Assembly: GCA_018900975.1 (NCBI GenBank)
Contig: JAHIFK010000130.1
Span: 1 to 12,884, forward strand
DNA: 12,884 nt
Direction of reading: 5' to 3'
Source: Methanobacteriota archaeon
GTDB lineage: Archaea; Halobacteriota; Methanosarcinia; Methanosarcinales; Methanoperedenaceae
In this document: positions 1-6,470 of the stretch, one piece after another
How the letters are laid out: every line of letters starts with the position of its first letter
Position numbering within the stretch: the first letter of the stretch is position 1
Translations under genes and position numbers: made by a program
Notes under the pieces: model-generated
Told to the model about the DNA's origin: nothing
Seen by the model: the letters and a program-made list of their open reading frames with translations, nothing else
Databases searched by the model: none

Positions 1-89
1 GCATCAATATTCTTTCTGAGTTTGTCCGCTGTTTTCCACAGTTGTTTTTCAAGAGGTTCTTCTTGAGTTTTATTGTCGTTCTTTACCAT
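1..89 (-). CDS. hsdM: Type I restriction-modification methyltransferase subunit, N-terminus (partial)
   Basis: Only the first 29 codons are inside the window; the gene runs off the left edge. The translation contains LEKQLWKTADKLRKNID, which I recognise as the characteristic start of HsdM, the N6-adenine methyltransferase subunit of type I restriction-modification systems. HsdM modifies host DNA in complex with HsdS. The start is well fixed: an in-frame TAA lies directly before the ATG at 89, and a GGAAGGA ribosome binding site (98-104) sits about 8 nt upstream. The catalytic NPPF/Y motif is outside the window, so activity and the presence of hsdS/hsdR cannot be judged. A 27-codon open frame overlaps the start by a few bases and may be translationally coupled to it. 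Confidence 0.8.
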   Translation of the reverse strand, partial: MVKNDNKTQEEPLEKQLWKTADKLRKNID

Positions 90-166
90 TTAACAAATCC
101 TTCCATTCTGGTATTATATTTTGCATTCATATCGTCTTCATCACCCTTTTCCTGAACTTCATTCAT
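83..166 (-). CDS. Possible 27-residue leader ORF coupled to hsdM
   Basis: An ATG at 166 opens a 27-codon frame that stops at 83-85, overlapping the hsdM start (89) by seven bases. An AGAGGT ribosome binding site lies about 8 nt upstream of the ATG, and a TATA-like box (242-251) lies further upstream on the same strand. The predicted peptide is acidic and hydrophilic (MNEVQEKGDEDDMNAKY and onward), with no recognisable domain. It could be a genuine small protein or leader that couples translation to hsdM. It could also be chance, since a frame this short carries little statistical weight. Confidence 0.3.
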   Translation of the reverse strand: MNEVQEKGDEDDMNAKYNTRMEGFVKW

Positions 167-241
167 TTTCTTTTACCTCTATATCTAACATAAAGCCCAG
201 TGGACTTTCTATCCTGCTTGAATCTCTATTACTTACATGAG

Positions 242-251
242 CATATATTAT
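242..251 (-). promoter_or_regulatory. Candidate TATA box for the hsdM transcript
   Basis: On the minus strand this reads TAATATATGC, an archaeal TATA-like element. With the usual 25-27 nt spacing, transcription would start near 220, leaving about 55 nt before the small ORF (ATG at 166). This rests on motif and spacing only. Confidence 0.35.
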
Positions 252-287
252 GTGGTTTTAATGTTTATGCACCGCCTTCTTTCTCAT

Positions 288-295
288 AAAAAAAA
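288..295 (-). terminator. T8 run after the decayed gene
   Basis: The minus strand has eight consecutive T about 30 nt past the stop of the decayed frame at 325. Oligo-T runs are typical archaeal terminators. No strong hairpin is associated with it. Confidence 0.3.
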
Positions 296-303
296 TCTCA
301 CCG

Positions 304-365
304 TTTCCCGCCCCTCACCCTCGCTCATTTCGCCACCTCCTGCCCGACCCCTGCCATGTCCTTCA
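304..365. repeat. Left copy of a diverged direct repeat flanking the regulator/NTase module
   Basis: This stretch matches 2203-2259 in the same orientation. Shared blocks are TTTCCCGCCCCTCACC, TTCGCCACC, CGACCCCTGCCA and CTTCA, with a 5-bp length difference and scattered substitutions. Read on the minus strand, both copies encode similar peptides (MAGVGQEVAK here, VAGVEQAVAK there), and the similarity continues past the stop of this copy. The two copies bracket the two-gene module, about 1.9 kb apart. Confidence 0.7.
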
Positions 366-486
366 TCAAAAGCAACTTTATCACATTGTTCCTTTCGCTA
401 GCGTTCGCCATCTTGAACTTGCAGCGCGACATATCATAGAACCGCAGAAGCTCCCAGATAGCAGGAATCAGTATCAAAATAGTAAA
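325..486 (-). pseudogene. Decayed 3' end of an unidentified gene
   Basis: A minus-strand frame is open for 53 codons and ends at TGA (327-325), but it has no plausible start with a ribosome binding site, and an upstream TAG (489-487) closes it. The translation includes IWELLRFYDMSRCKFKMANA and ends KDMAGVGQEVAK; it reads like real protein rather than a shadow frame. I do not recognise the family. The first few codons coincide with the left arm of the operator of the neighbouring module, so the true break in the old gene is probably near 470-480, where the plus-strand module joins. A run of eight T on the minus strand (288-295) beyond the stop could have been its terminator. A related C-terminal stretch recurs at 2203-2259. 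Confidence 0.5.
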
Positions 487-516
487 CTACTTATATATTT
501 GTTTACTATTTTGATA
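472..516. promoter_or_regulatory. Perfect 16-bp inverted repeat around the TATA box (autorepression operator)
   Basis: The left arm TATCAAAATAGTAAAC (472-487) and right arm GTTTACTATTTTGATA (501-516) are exact reverse complements separated by 13 nt. The spacer holds CTTATATATTT, an archaeal TATA box centred near 494. The ATG at 520 lies about 26 nt from this centre, so the mRNA is probably leaderless. A dimeric DNA-binding protein filling both arms would cover the TATA box and the start site. This fits autoregulation by the winged-helix protein encoded directly downstream, as known for AbiEi-type antitoxins binding inverted repeats. Confidence 0.75.
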
Positions 517-519
517 TAG

Positions 520-1449
520 ATGAATTACAATCTTTCAGCACTTGAACTCCACACAATAAGTCTTCTTGATACTGCGTTCTCTATTAGCGAGCTATCAGAA
601 AAAACTGGTGTTACCAAAGGCTATATTTCAAGAACTGTAGCATCTTTGAAATGTAAAGGATTTGTTGAAACTTCAAAGAGAGGAATAACTAAGAAAGTAG
701 CATTATCCAGCAATCTGCATGCAGCCAGGCTCAAATCTCTTCTACATAATCGCAGCTATATGCCCCTTAAAGAACTTTTGCAGGGATCAGCCATTCAGAT
801 TCTGGCGGTTTTAGCATGCGGCAGTGCTGATTTTGCCTGTTTGCGAGAAGAAAGCGGGGTATCGAAAGCAACGCTCTGGCGCTTGATAAGAAGATTTAAA
901 GACCATGCGATGCTGCTTTCCCAAAATGATGAATATGAACTTCCTCATGACATTAAAGATATAAGAGAGTTTCTGGAGAATTACAGTTCTTATTTTGCAG
1001 TGTCAGCATTGAAGGAAATATCACCAACAAGCAACTTCATAGCTGCAAAAGGCTTTGAATTCCTTTTTTCTCAGAAAGGGGAGATCATTCATGAAAATGT
1101 GAGGTCAACTGGATTGACCTCAATATCTGAAGAGATCCCGCTTATGCTCGTTGAGAATTATTATTTTTATCCCTCAAGGCCTCTATCCAGAGAAGAAATA
1201 GCAGTACACGCTATTGTAGCTGACCCACATAGCAAAAGGAATCTTACCTATGTTATAATGTATATATTAAAGGCAAAATTGGACATGGCAGTTTTCCTAA
1301 AAATAGCAAAGCGATACAGAGTGGAAGACATTGCAGGGAACGTGTTGAAACTCTTAAATACATGGGAACAATCAGAGGAGCCGTATATGCCTGACCCGGA
1401 TTATGTCAGGGAAAAGCTGAAGGAGTATGATATACGATGGCGAGAGTAA
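520..1449 (+). CDS. Double winged-helix DNA-binding protein, probable antitoxin/regulator of the NTase pair
   Basis: This 309-residue protein has a MarR-like winged helix at about residues 5-70 (ISELSEKTGVTKGYISRTVASL is the helix-turn-helix) and a second HTH at about 90-140 (ACLREESGVSKATLWRLIRRF). A C-terminal domain of about 160 residues follows that I cannot name. It has no signal peptide or membrane segment. The ATG at 520 is supported by a TATA box 26 nt upstream, implying a leaderless transcript, and by a perfect inverted repeat around that box. The 3' end overlaps the next gene by 13 bp, so the two are translationally coupled. In AbiE-like and MNT-like systems a DNA-binding antitoxin precedes a nucleotidyltransferase-fold toxin; by analogy I infer that role here. 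An ordinary regulator of the partner gene is the alternative. Confidence 0.7.
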   Translation: MNYNLSALELHTISLLDTAFSISELSEKTGVTKGYISRTVASLKCKGFVETSKRGITKKVALSSNLHAARLKSLLHNRSYMPLKELLQGSAIQILAVLACGSADFACLREESGVSKATLWRLIRRFKDHAMLLSQNDEYELPHDIKDIREFLENYSSYFAVSALKEISPTSNFIAAKGFEFLFSQKGEIIHENVRSTGLTSISEEIPLMLVENYYFYPSRPLSREEIAVHAIVADPHSKRNLTYVIMYILKAKLDMAVFLKIAKRYRVEDIAGNVLKLLNTWEQSEEPYMPDPDYVREKLKEYDIRWRE

Positions 1450-2153
1450 AATTTGATGAGAAATATGTGTTTGCTGAACTCGAAATAGTCGGAAATGCTT
1501 TAACTTCGCCGGTCACCCTTTATCTTATCGGCGGCGCAGCTATGATAAAATATGGCCTGAAAGCTGCAACAAAGGACATTGACGTTTTACTTTCTAACCA
1601 TAAAGAGACAGCAGAGCTGATCCAGGCACTTTTAATATCAGGATATCATACAATCCAAACAGATAGACTTGGTGAAGAATATCAAGAGATGCTGGCAACA
1701 CAGATACTTGAAAATGATGATGGGTTCAGATGGGATATATTTCATGAATATGTATGCAAAAAACTCAAATTGTCAACAGGGATAATCAAACGGTCAAGAG
1801 TTCTTTTTCAATCCGGGCTGCTGATGGTCAGGTTGATTTCCAAAGAAGATGCATTCCTTTTTAAGTCCGTTACAGAACGAGATGATGATGAAGCAGATCT
1901 ATTGCTACTTGCCAGGTCAAAGGTCGACTGGGAGCTTTTATTACAGGAATGCATGAGCCAGTCAAGGGATGATCTCAGGTGTGAAGTAGATTTGTTCGAT
2001 AAATTAGAAATGCTTGGTACATCCTATGGTCTTGAGACTCCGATATACGATCGTATTTCACAGGCTGCTCAAATTGTAATGGAAAAATGGTTTGAGGAAA
2101 AAATTATCAGAGAGCTAAAAAAAGTAAAAGGCAAATATTTATTAAAAATATAG
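1437..2153 (+). CDS. Nucleotidyltransferase-fold protein (DUF6036-like), probable toxin of a toxin-antitoxin pair
   Basis: The 238-residue product has the hallmark of the polymerase-beta-type nucleotidyltransferase fold: YLIGGAAMIKYG at 29-40 (GG at 32-33), the paired acids D47 and D49 in KDIDVLL, and a candidate third metal ligand D100 in RWDIF. The arrangement resembles DUF6036 and AbiEii-like proteins, which pair with HTH partners in toxin-antitoxin or phage-defence modules. Family members transfer nucleotides to tRNA or protein targets; the substrate here is unknown. All three predicted acids are present, so the active site looks intact. The start ATG at 1437 lies inside the previous gene, with AAGGAG about 11 nt upstream. 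The C-terminus is lysine-rich. Assignment to the NTase fold is firm; toxin function is inference from context. Confidence 0.72.
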   Translation: MARVKFDEKYVFAELEIVGNALTSPVTLYLIGGAAMIKYGLKAATKDIDVLLSNHKETAELIQALLISGYHTIQTDRLGEEYQEMLATQILENDDGFRWDIFHEYVCKKLKLSTGIIKRSRVLFQSGLLMVRLISKEDAFLFKSVTERDDDEADLLLLARSKVDWELLLQECMSQSRDDLRCEVDLFDKLEMLGTSYGLETPIYDRISQAAQIVMEKWFEEKIIRELKKVKGKYLLKI

Positions 2154-2202
2154 AGAAATCGAAGCAAGAGAAAATACTTTTTAATAAAAACAAGGATCAT
2201 CA

Positions 2203-2259
2203 TTTCCCGCCCCTCACCTCTCTTCGCCACCGCCTGCTCGACCCCTGCCACGTACTTCA
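2203..2259. repeat. Right copy of the diverged direct repeat
   Basis: Counterpart of 304-365 in the same orientation. On the minus strand it reads KYVAGVEQAVAKRGEGREMM and lacks the stop codon seen in the left copy. Similarity ends exactly where the permuted hairpin begins (2259), suggesting a junction. No intact gene uses this sequence: a minus-strand frame through it becomes an AT-rich shadow of the NTase gene. Confidence 0.65.
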
Positions 2260-2328
2260 GACCGGATCGACAGGATTTACAGGATTAACGATTAAAATCG
2301 TATCCTGTCGATCCTGTAAATCCGGTCT
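2259..2328. repeat. Palindromic element built of 9-bp units with two units in swapped order
   Basis: The left half reads AGACCGGAT, CGACAGGAT, TTACAGGAT, then TAACGATT. The right half reads AATCGT, ATCCTGTCG, ATCCTGTAA, ATCCGGTCT. Each right-hand 9-mer is the exact reverse complement of a left-hand one, but the two middle units are not in mirrored order. The outer AGACCGGAT/ATCCGGTCT arms pair perfectly, and the middle units pair through the shared CAGGAT core. It lies between two convergent transcription units (NTase gene and elp3), so its RNA could help termination. The form resembles mobile intergenic repeat (REP-like) elements. Confidence 0.7.
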
Positions 2329-2345
2329 AACTGTGCTTTTGTCCG

Positions 2346-2364
2346 TAATTTTTCATGAAAATTA
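2346..2364. terminator. AT-rich dyad downstream of elp3
   Basis: TAATTTT and AAAATTA flank a 5-nt loop (TCATG), about 10 nt beyond the elp3 stop. T-rich on both strands, it could terminate elp3. The call rests on position and symmetry only. Confidence 0.35.
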
Positions 2365-2374
2365 TCGAATATAT

Positions 2375-3979
2375 TCAGATCATCTTTGTCATGTAAGGAC
2401 CTTCTTTATTATACCCGAACTTCCTGTAATAGTCCCGCACCCCTATACCGCTTATCACCGCGACCTTCCCGTATCCAGCACAGCGTGCTGTTTCCTCTGC
2501 CTGTGATAGTAGCTCTTCGCCGTATCCGCGATGCTGCCACTGCGCCGCATTAGCGTTCTCACCAGGCGCTACCATAGAGCCGTAAACATGAAGCTCACGC
2601 ACAAGGGCTGCGTCAGCAAGTTCCTGCCTGTGGGGCGATTTCGGGAAGCGAAGCCTGATAAACCCGATAAGTACGTCCTTTTGGGCGTCCTCAAAAGAAA
2701 TGAAATGTTCAAGACCACCGCATGCTTCGTATTTTTCAGTTGTCAATTCGATGTTCAAAGATTCATTCCGTGAGATCTTTCTATGCCCTACCTCACGGCA
2801 CCTGATACAGCGGCACTTTCCTCCCATTTGAAGAAGCCTCCGTTTGGCCAGGTCCCTTATATCGCTTTTCTTTATTCCAGCTAGCACCTGGTACGCAGGG
2901 ATGTCGCGCTGTATCCTTTGCAGGCGCACCCATTTCGGCAGGATGGATTTGACTTTTGCAAGCATTTCCACGGCTTCCTCTACCTCAAGCGGCTCATAGT
3001 TGCCCAGTTCCCACATCCCGTGAAGCCGCGTTCCTTCAGTGACGAGCGTAGGATATATCTTGAGATAATCGGGTTTGAAACACTCATCCTCAAACAGTGT
3101 CCTGAACATGCGAAGGTCAGACTCGTTCGTACAGCCGGGAAGTCCGGGCATCATGTGGAACCCAACCTTAAGACCGCTGTCCCTGAGCCTTGTATTTGCC
3201 TCAACGCTTTGCTTTACAGTATGTCCGCGCTGTATTCCTGCAAGGATGAAATCATAAGTGCTCTGGACGCCTATTTCCACCTTTGTGGCCCCAAGTCCAA
3301 GGATAGTATCGATGTGTTCTATTTCAGTCCAGTCAGGTCTTGTCTCGATAGTTATGCCTACGTTCCTTATCCGAGCGCTCTCGTTAGCGGTCTGGACATC
3401 CTCAAGCGAAATATATCCTTCTGTTTTTCGCCATTGCGTTCCTGAATAATCATTCATCGCCTCTATCGCCCGCTTCACGAACCATTCCTGGTAGCACAGC
3501 GCGCGTGATGTGTATGTTCCACCCATAACGATGAGTTCTGCTTTCTCTATGGGATGACCGATCTCGGAAAGCTGTCTTAAGCGTGACTCAACCTGTTTAT
3601 ACGGGTCAAAATTATTCTCAAAAGCCCTTCGGGCAGCAGGTTCAGCCCCCATATAACTTTGGGGGGAGTTGAATTTTGAAGATGGTCCGCCAGGGCAGGG
3701 CAGGCATAATCCGTGCGGGCAGGGCGCAGGGGATGTCATGGCAGCGACCACTGCCACGCCTGAAAGAGTCCTGATTGGTTTTAACTGGAGAAGTTCAAGA
3801 ACGGCAGGTTTTTCCTCGTCTTTCGCAGCAGCAAGTATCCTTGAATTGCTTAGGATCGATGAGAGTTTATAGCGTACGCTGGCAGCCTTCTTTGCGGCGT
3901 TTAATTCCTGCTCTGAAGTTATCTCTTTTCGAAGGATCTGCTCTATCAGTTCCCGGGATGCAGATTCAATGGCATTCAT
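2375..3979 (-). CDS. elp3: tRNA uridine(34) 5-carboxymethylaminomethyl-type modification enzyme, Elp3 family
   Basis: This 534-residue protein is full length for archaeal Elp3. The family uses a radical-SAM domain and an acetyltransferase domain to install the carboxymethyl precursor group on wobble uridine 34 of tRNA, using acetyl-CoA and S-adenosylmethionine. The iron-sulfur motif is CPHGLCLPC at C87, C92 and C95, followed by the radical-SAM barrel (MGGTY near 152-156, IETRPDW near 211-217, EIGVQS near 235-240). A Cys cluster (C389, C391, C394) precedes the C-terminal GNAT domain (about 400-534), whose acetyl-CoA loop is QHRGYGEELL (482-491) and which has catalytic-type tyrosines in GVRDYYRKFGY. 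It lies 36 bp downstream of the receiver-kinase gene and may be read from the same transcript, though the functions are unrelated. The start ATG has only a weak AAAGAGA upstream. Confidence 0.95.
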   Translation of the reverse strand: MNAIESASRELIEQILRKEITSEQELNAAKKAASVRYKLSSILSNSRILAAAKDEEKPAVLELLQLKPIRTLSGVAVVAAMTSPAPCPHGLCLPCPGGPSSKFNSPQSYMGAEPAARRAFENNFDPYKQVESRLRQLSEIGHPIEKAELIVMGGTYTSRALCYQEWFVKRAIEAMNDYSGTQWRKTEGYISLEDVQTANESARIRNVGITIETRPDWTEIEHIDTILGLGATKVEIGVQSTYDFILAGIQRGHTVKQSVEANTRLRDSGLKVGFHMMPGLPGCTNESDLRMFRTLFEDECFKPDYLKIYPTLVTEGTRLHGMWELGNYEPLEVEEAVEMLAKVKSILPKWVRLQRIQRDIPAYQVLAGIKKSDIRDLAKRRLLQMGGKCRCIRCREVGHRKISRNESLNIELTTEKYEACGGLEHFISFEDAQKDVLIGFIRLRFPKSPHRQELADAALVRELHVYGSMVAPGENANAAQWQHRGYGEELLSQAEETARCAGYGKVAVISGIGVRDYYRKFGYNKEGPYMTKMI

Positions 3980-4015
3980 TATTCTCTTTATTGTCCCGGG
4001 GGATAATTAATGTAG

Positions 4016-6268
4016 TCAGGGTTCGATTTTGATGTGATTTGAATTAATTGGGATGGAAAAACAGAATGTTGAGCCTTTTCCCAGTCCGCTTTCCACCCAT
4101 ATCTTGCCATTATGAGCCTGAACAATACCCTTCGCGATTGCCAATCCCAACCCAGTTCCACCCTGTTTCCTGCTGATAGTGGTGTCAATTTGCGAAAAAA
4201 GTTTGAACAATTTATTTTTATTCTCTTTTGAAATCCCAATGCCATAATCAGTTACACAAAACTGAACGTTCTCACCTACTCGCATGGTTTCAATGACCAC
4301 ATCAGCGGATTTCTCTGAGAATTTTATTGCGTTGTTCAATAAATTACTTATTACCTGCCTCAACCTTTCACTGTCTCCCATTATGACCGGAAGTTCAGCT
4401 AATCTCGCTATTATTTTAATATCTTTCTCTATAGTGATGGATTCCATCATTTTCATTGCTTCCCCGACCACATAATTGAGATTCATGGACTCAAAAGACA
4501 TCTTGATAACCCCCATTTCTATGATGGAAACGTCCAGAATGTCTTTAATAAGATTTTCCAATCTCGTTAGATTTCGCAGAGTGATCTCTATGCTCTCTTT
4601 TTGTTCCTTGTTAATCCTTCCCATATATCCGTCTTGCAGCATTTGTAGTTGCGCTTTCATGGGTGTCAGGGGAGTTCGTAATTCGTGGGACGTTATGGAC
4701 AGGAATTCGGTTTTCATTCGGGTCACTTCTTCTAGATCAACTACTCTTAACTCCAGTTTCCTGTTAAGCTTCTGAATTTCCTCTTCAGCTTTCTTTCGCT
4801 CCGAGATGTCTCTAAATATCGTCAATTTTGATATGGTTCCATCAATATTTCTTAGTGGCGTCTCAATGAGGTCATAAATTTTATTTATCCTGCGAGAATA
4901 CCATTCCCACCGCACTGTCCCACCTTCAATCACCTCGAGTTTGCACAGAGGACAGGGTTCCTTTCTCCCATGAAATACTTCATAGCAAATATCACCAGGG
5001 TGGTCTCCAAATTCATCTCGCAGGACCTTGTTCATGAACTCAACTTCATAATCTTTTGATACCATATACACGCCATCCACCATAGTCTCGAATATCAAAT
5101 TCAGGTTGTCCCGCTCTTCTTTTACCCGCTTCTCCAACTCCACTTCCCTGGTTATATCTCTGCTCACCCGGACGGTGCCAATCGGCACACCCTTCTCGTT
5201 CCTCAACAATGCCGCAGACATGCTGATATGAATGGGCTTACCATCCTTCCTCACTACGATCGTTCGATAGTTTTCAATCTCTCCTTCCCTCTGCACATGC
5301 TCCATTATCCTGTCCGCATCCTCCGGGTCTACAAAAAATTTCCTGTTCGATGTCCCTATCACTTCATCCGCACGATAACCCATTATGCCTTCAGCACCCT
5401 TATTCCAGTCACGGACTATTCCTTCCATATTCACGACGGTAATCGTATCCACAGAACTATTGATTATATTATTCAAATAATCCCTCGTCTCTATCAGTTC
5501 CTTCTCCGCCCGCTTCAGCTCAGTGATATCTTTTGAAACCACCGTTACAGCTGTAGCCCTACCAGTTTCGGGGTCTTTAACCGGGCTCAGTGTTTTAAGA
5601 AAGCATCTTTTCTCATTATCTTGATATTCGGACTGGATTGATGTGCCAGTTTCGAAGACATGCGTGACCTTTTCAGCAAATCGTTTCGATTCCTCAGTCG
5701 AATGAAAAACACTGTATGGTCTTCCTTGGTACTGGTCCTTTGAGAGGCACAATCTGGATAGATGTTTTTCATTCATGAACAGATACCTGCAATTCCGGTC
5801 TACGAGATACACGGAATCTTCAGTGGACTCCACGAGGGAACGGTACTTCTCTTCGTTCGTTCTCAATTCCTCTTCTGCTCTTTTCTTATCCGCAAGCAGC
5901 CGAAAAGTATCGGAAGCTCTTTCAATCGCATTCAGTACCTCTTTTATGTTCAGAGGTTTCTCGATGTAATAGTGTGCGCCGTCCTTTAAAGCTGAGATTG
6001 CTGTTTCCTTGGATGCAAAAGCAGTGATTATAATGACAGAGACATTTGGGTTGAAACCTTTCAAACCCTTTAATACTTCTATTCCACTCATGTCTGGGAG
6101 CCTCAAATCTACCAGGCAAATGGGGAACTTCTTTTCCTTTGCCAGGGCTAATGCCTCTTTTCCTCTCCCGGCAGTCTCTACTTTGTAACCTTCATCTCTA
6201 AGAATATCGCCTAGTGTTTCGCGCATTCCTGCGTCATCTTCAACGATGAGAATGGACATATCCTCCAT
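4016..6268 (-). CDS. Receiver-PAS-PAS-PAS hybrid histidine kinase
   Basis: This 750-residue cytoplasmic signalling protein has no membrane segment. The N-terminal receiver domain (1-120) keeps the acidic pocket (D11, D12), phospho-acceptor D54, T82 and K104. PAS domains follow at about 138-252, 262-375 and 385-490. The third carries CYEVFHGRKEPCPLC, three cysteines (about 428, 439, 442) that could bind a metal, heme or iron-sulfur cluster, or act as a thiol redox switch. The HisKA helix has the phospho-acceptor in SITSHELRTPL (H about 528). The HATPase domain shows NLLNNAIKFS, DYGIGIS and GGTGLGLAIA. A receiver placed before the kinase suggests it takes input from another kinase. I chose ATG 6268 because GGAGTGA lies 5 nt upstream; a longer frame starts at a TTG (6355) without support. 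The target response regulator is unknown. Confidence 0.88.
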   Translation of the reverse strand: MEDMSILIVEDDAGMRETLGDILRDEGYKVETAGRGKEALALAKEKKFPICLVDLRLPDMSGIEVLKGLKGFNPNVSVIIITAFASKETAISALKDGAHYYIEKPLNIKEVLNAIERASDTFRLLADKKRAEEELRTNEEKYRSLVESTEDSVYLVDRNCRYLFMNEKHLSRLCLSKDQYQGRPYSVFHSTEESKRFAEKVTHVFETGTSIQSEYQDNEKRCFLKTLSPVKDPETGRATAVTVVSKDITELKRAEKELIETRDYLNNIINSSVDTITVVNMEGIVRDWNKGAEGIMGYRADEVIGTSNRKFFVDPEDADRIMEHVQREGEIENYRTIVVRKDGKPIHISMSAALLRNEKGVPIGTVRVSRDITREVELEKRVKEERDNLNLIFETMVDGVYMVSKDYEVEFMNKVLRDEFGDHPGDICYEVFHGRKEPCPLCKLEVIEGGTVRWEWYSRRINKIYDLIETPLRNIDGTISKLTIFRDISERKKAEEEIQKLNRKLELRVVDLEEVTRMKTEFLSITSHELRTPLTPMKAQLQMLQDGYMGRINKEQKESIEITLRNLTRLENLIKDILDVSIIEMGVIKMSFESMNLNYVVGEAMKMMESITIEKDIKIIARLAELPVIMGDSERLRQVISNLLNNAIKFSEKSADVVIETMRVGENVQFCVTDYGIGISKENKNKLFKLFSQIDTTISRKQGGTGLGLAIAKGIVQAHNGKIWVESGLGKGSTFCFSIPINSNHIKIEP

Positions 6269-6380
6269 GACTATCACTCCCTCATCAAAATCACTTTCAT
6301 TTTTGCACTGATCTTCCTCTATCTGAAACCATGAACAATATTGAATAGACTGCAAACTACATAATTATAGCCATCCATAT

Positions 6381-6391
6381 GTATATAATAT
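6381..6391 (-). promoter_or_regulatory. Candidate TATA box for the receiver-PAS kinase gene
   Basis: The minus strand reads ATATTATATAC. A start site would fall near 6360, giving a leader of about 90 nt to ATG 6268. The surrounding 6269-6470 is very AT-rich and gene-free, so the downstream kinase is probably transcribed separately from the 9746-6471 operon. Several other AT-rich stretches nearby could serve instead. Confidence 0.4.
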
Positions 6392-6470
6392 TTATTATTA
6401 TCATAAAAATCAATATTTTAGGCTCTCTAAAATCGCTTTATATTACGAATAAATGGTCATTATAATCACT

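Noticed and set aside
2069..2251. 60-codon minus-strand frame
   Set aside because: Its first 18 codons are the repeat tail, and the rest is an AT-rich shadow of the NTase gene end. Treated as repeat, not gene.
2918..3445. 175-codon plus-strand frame
   Set aside because: Antisense shadow inside the radical-SAM region of elp3; no ribosome binding site or recognisable motif.
6269..6355. N-terminal extension of the receiver kinase from a TTG
   Set aside because: ATG 6268 has a good ribosome binding site and starts exactly before the receiver fold; the extension matches nothing in receiver domains.
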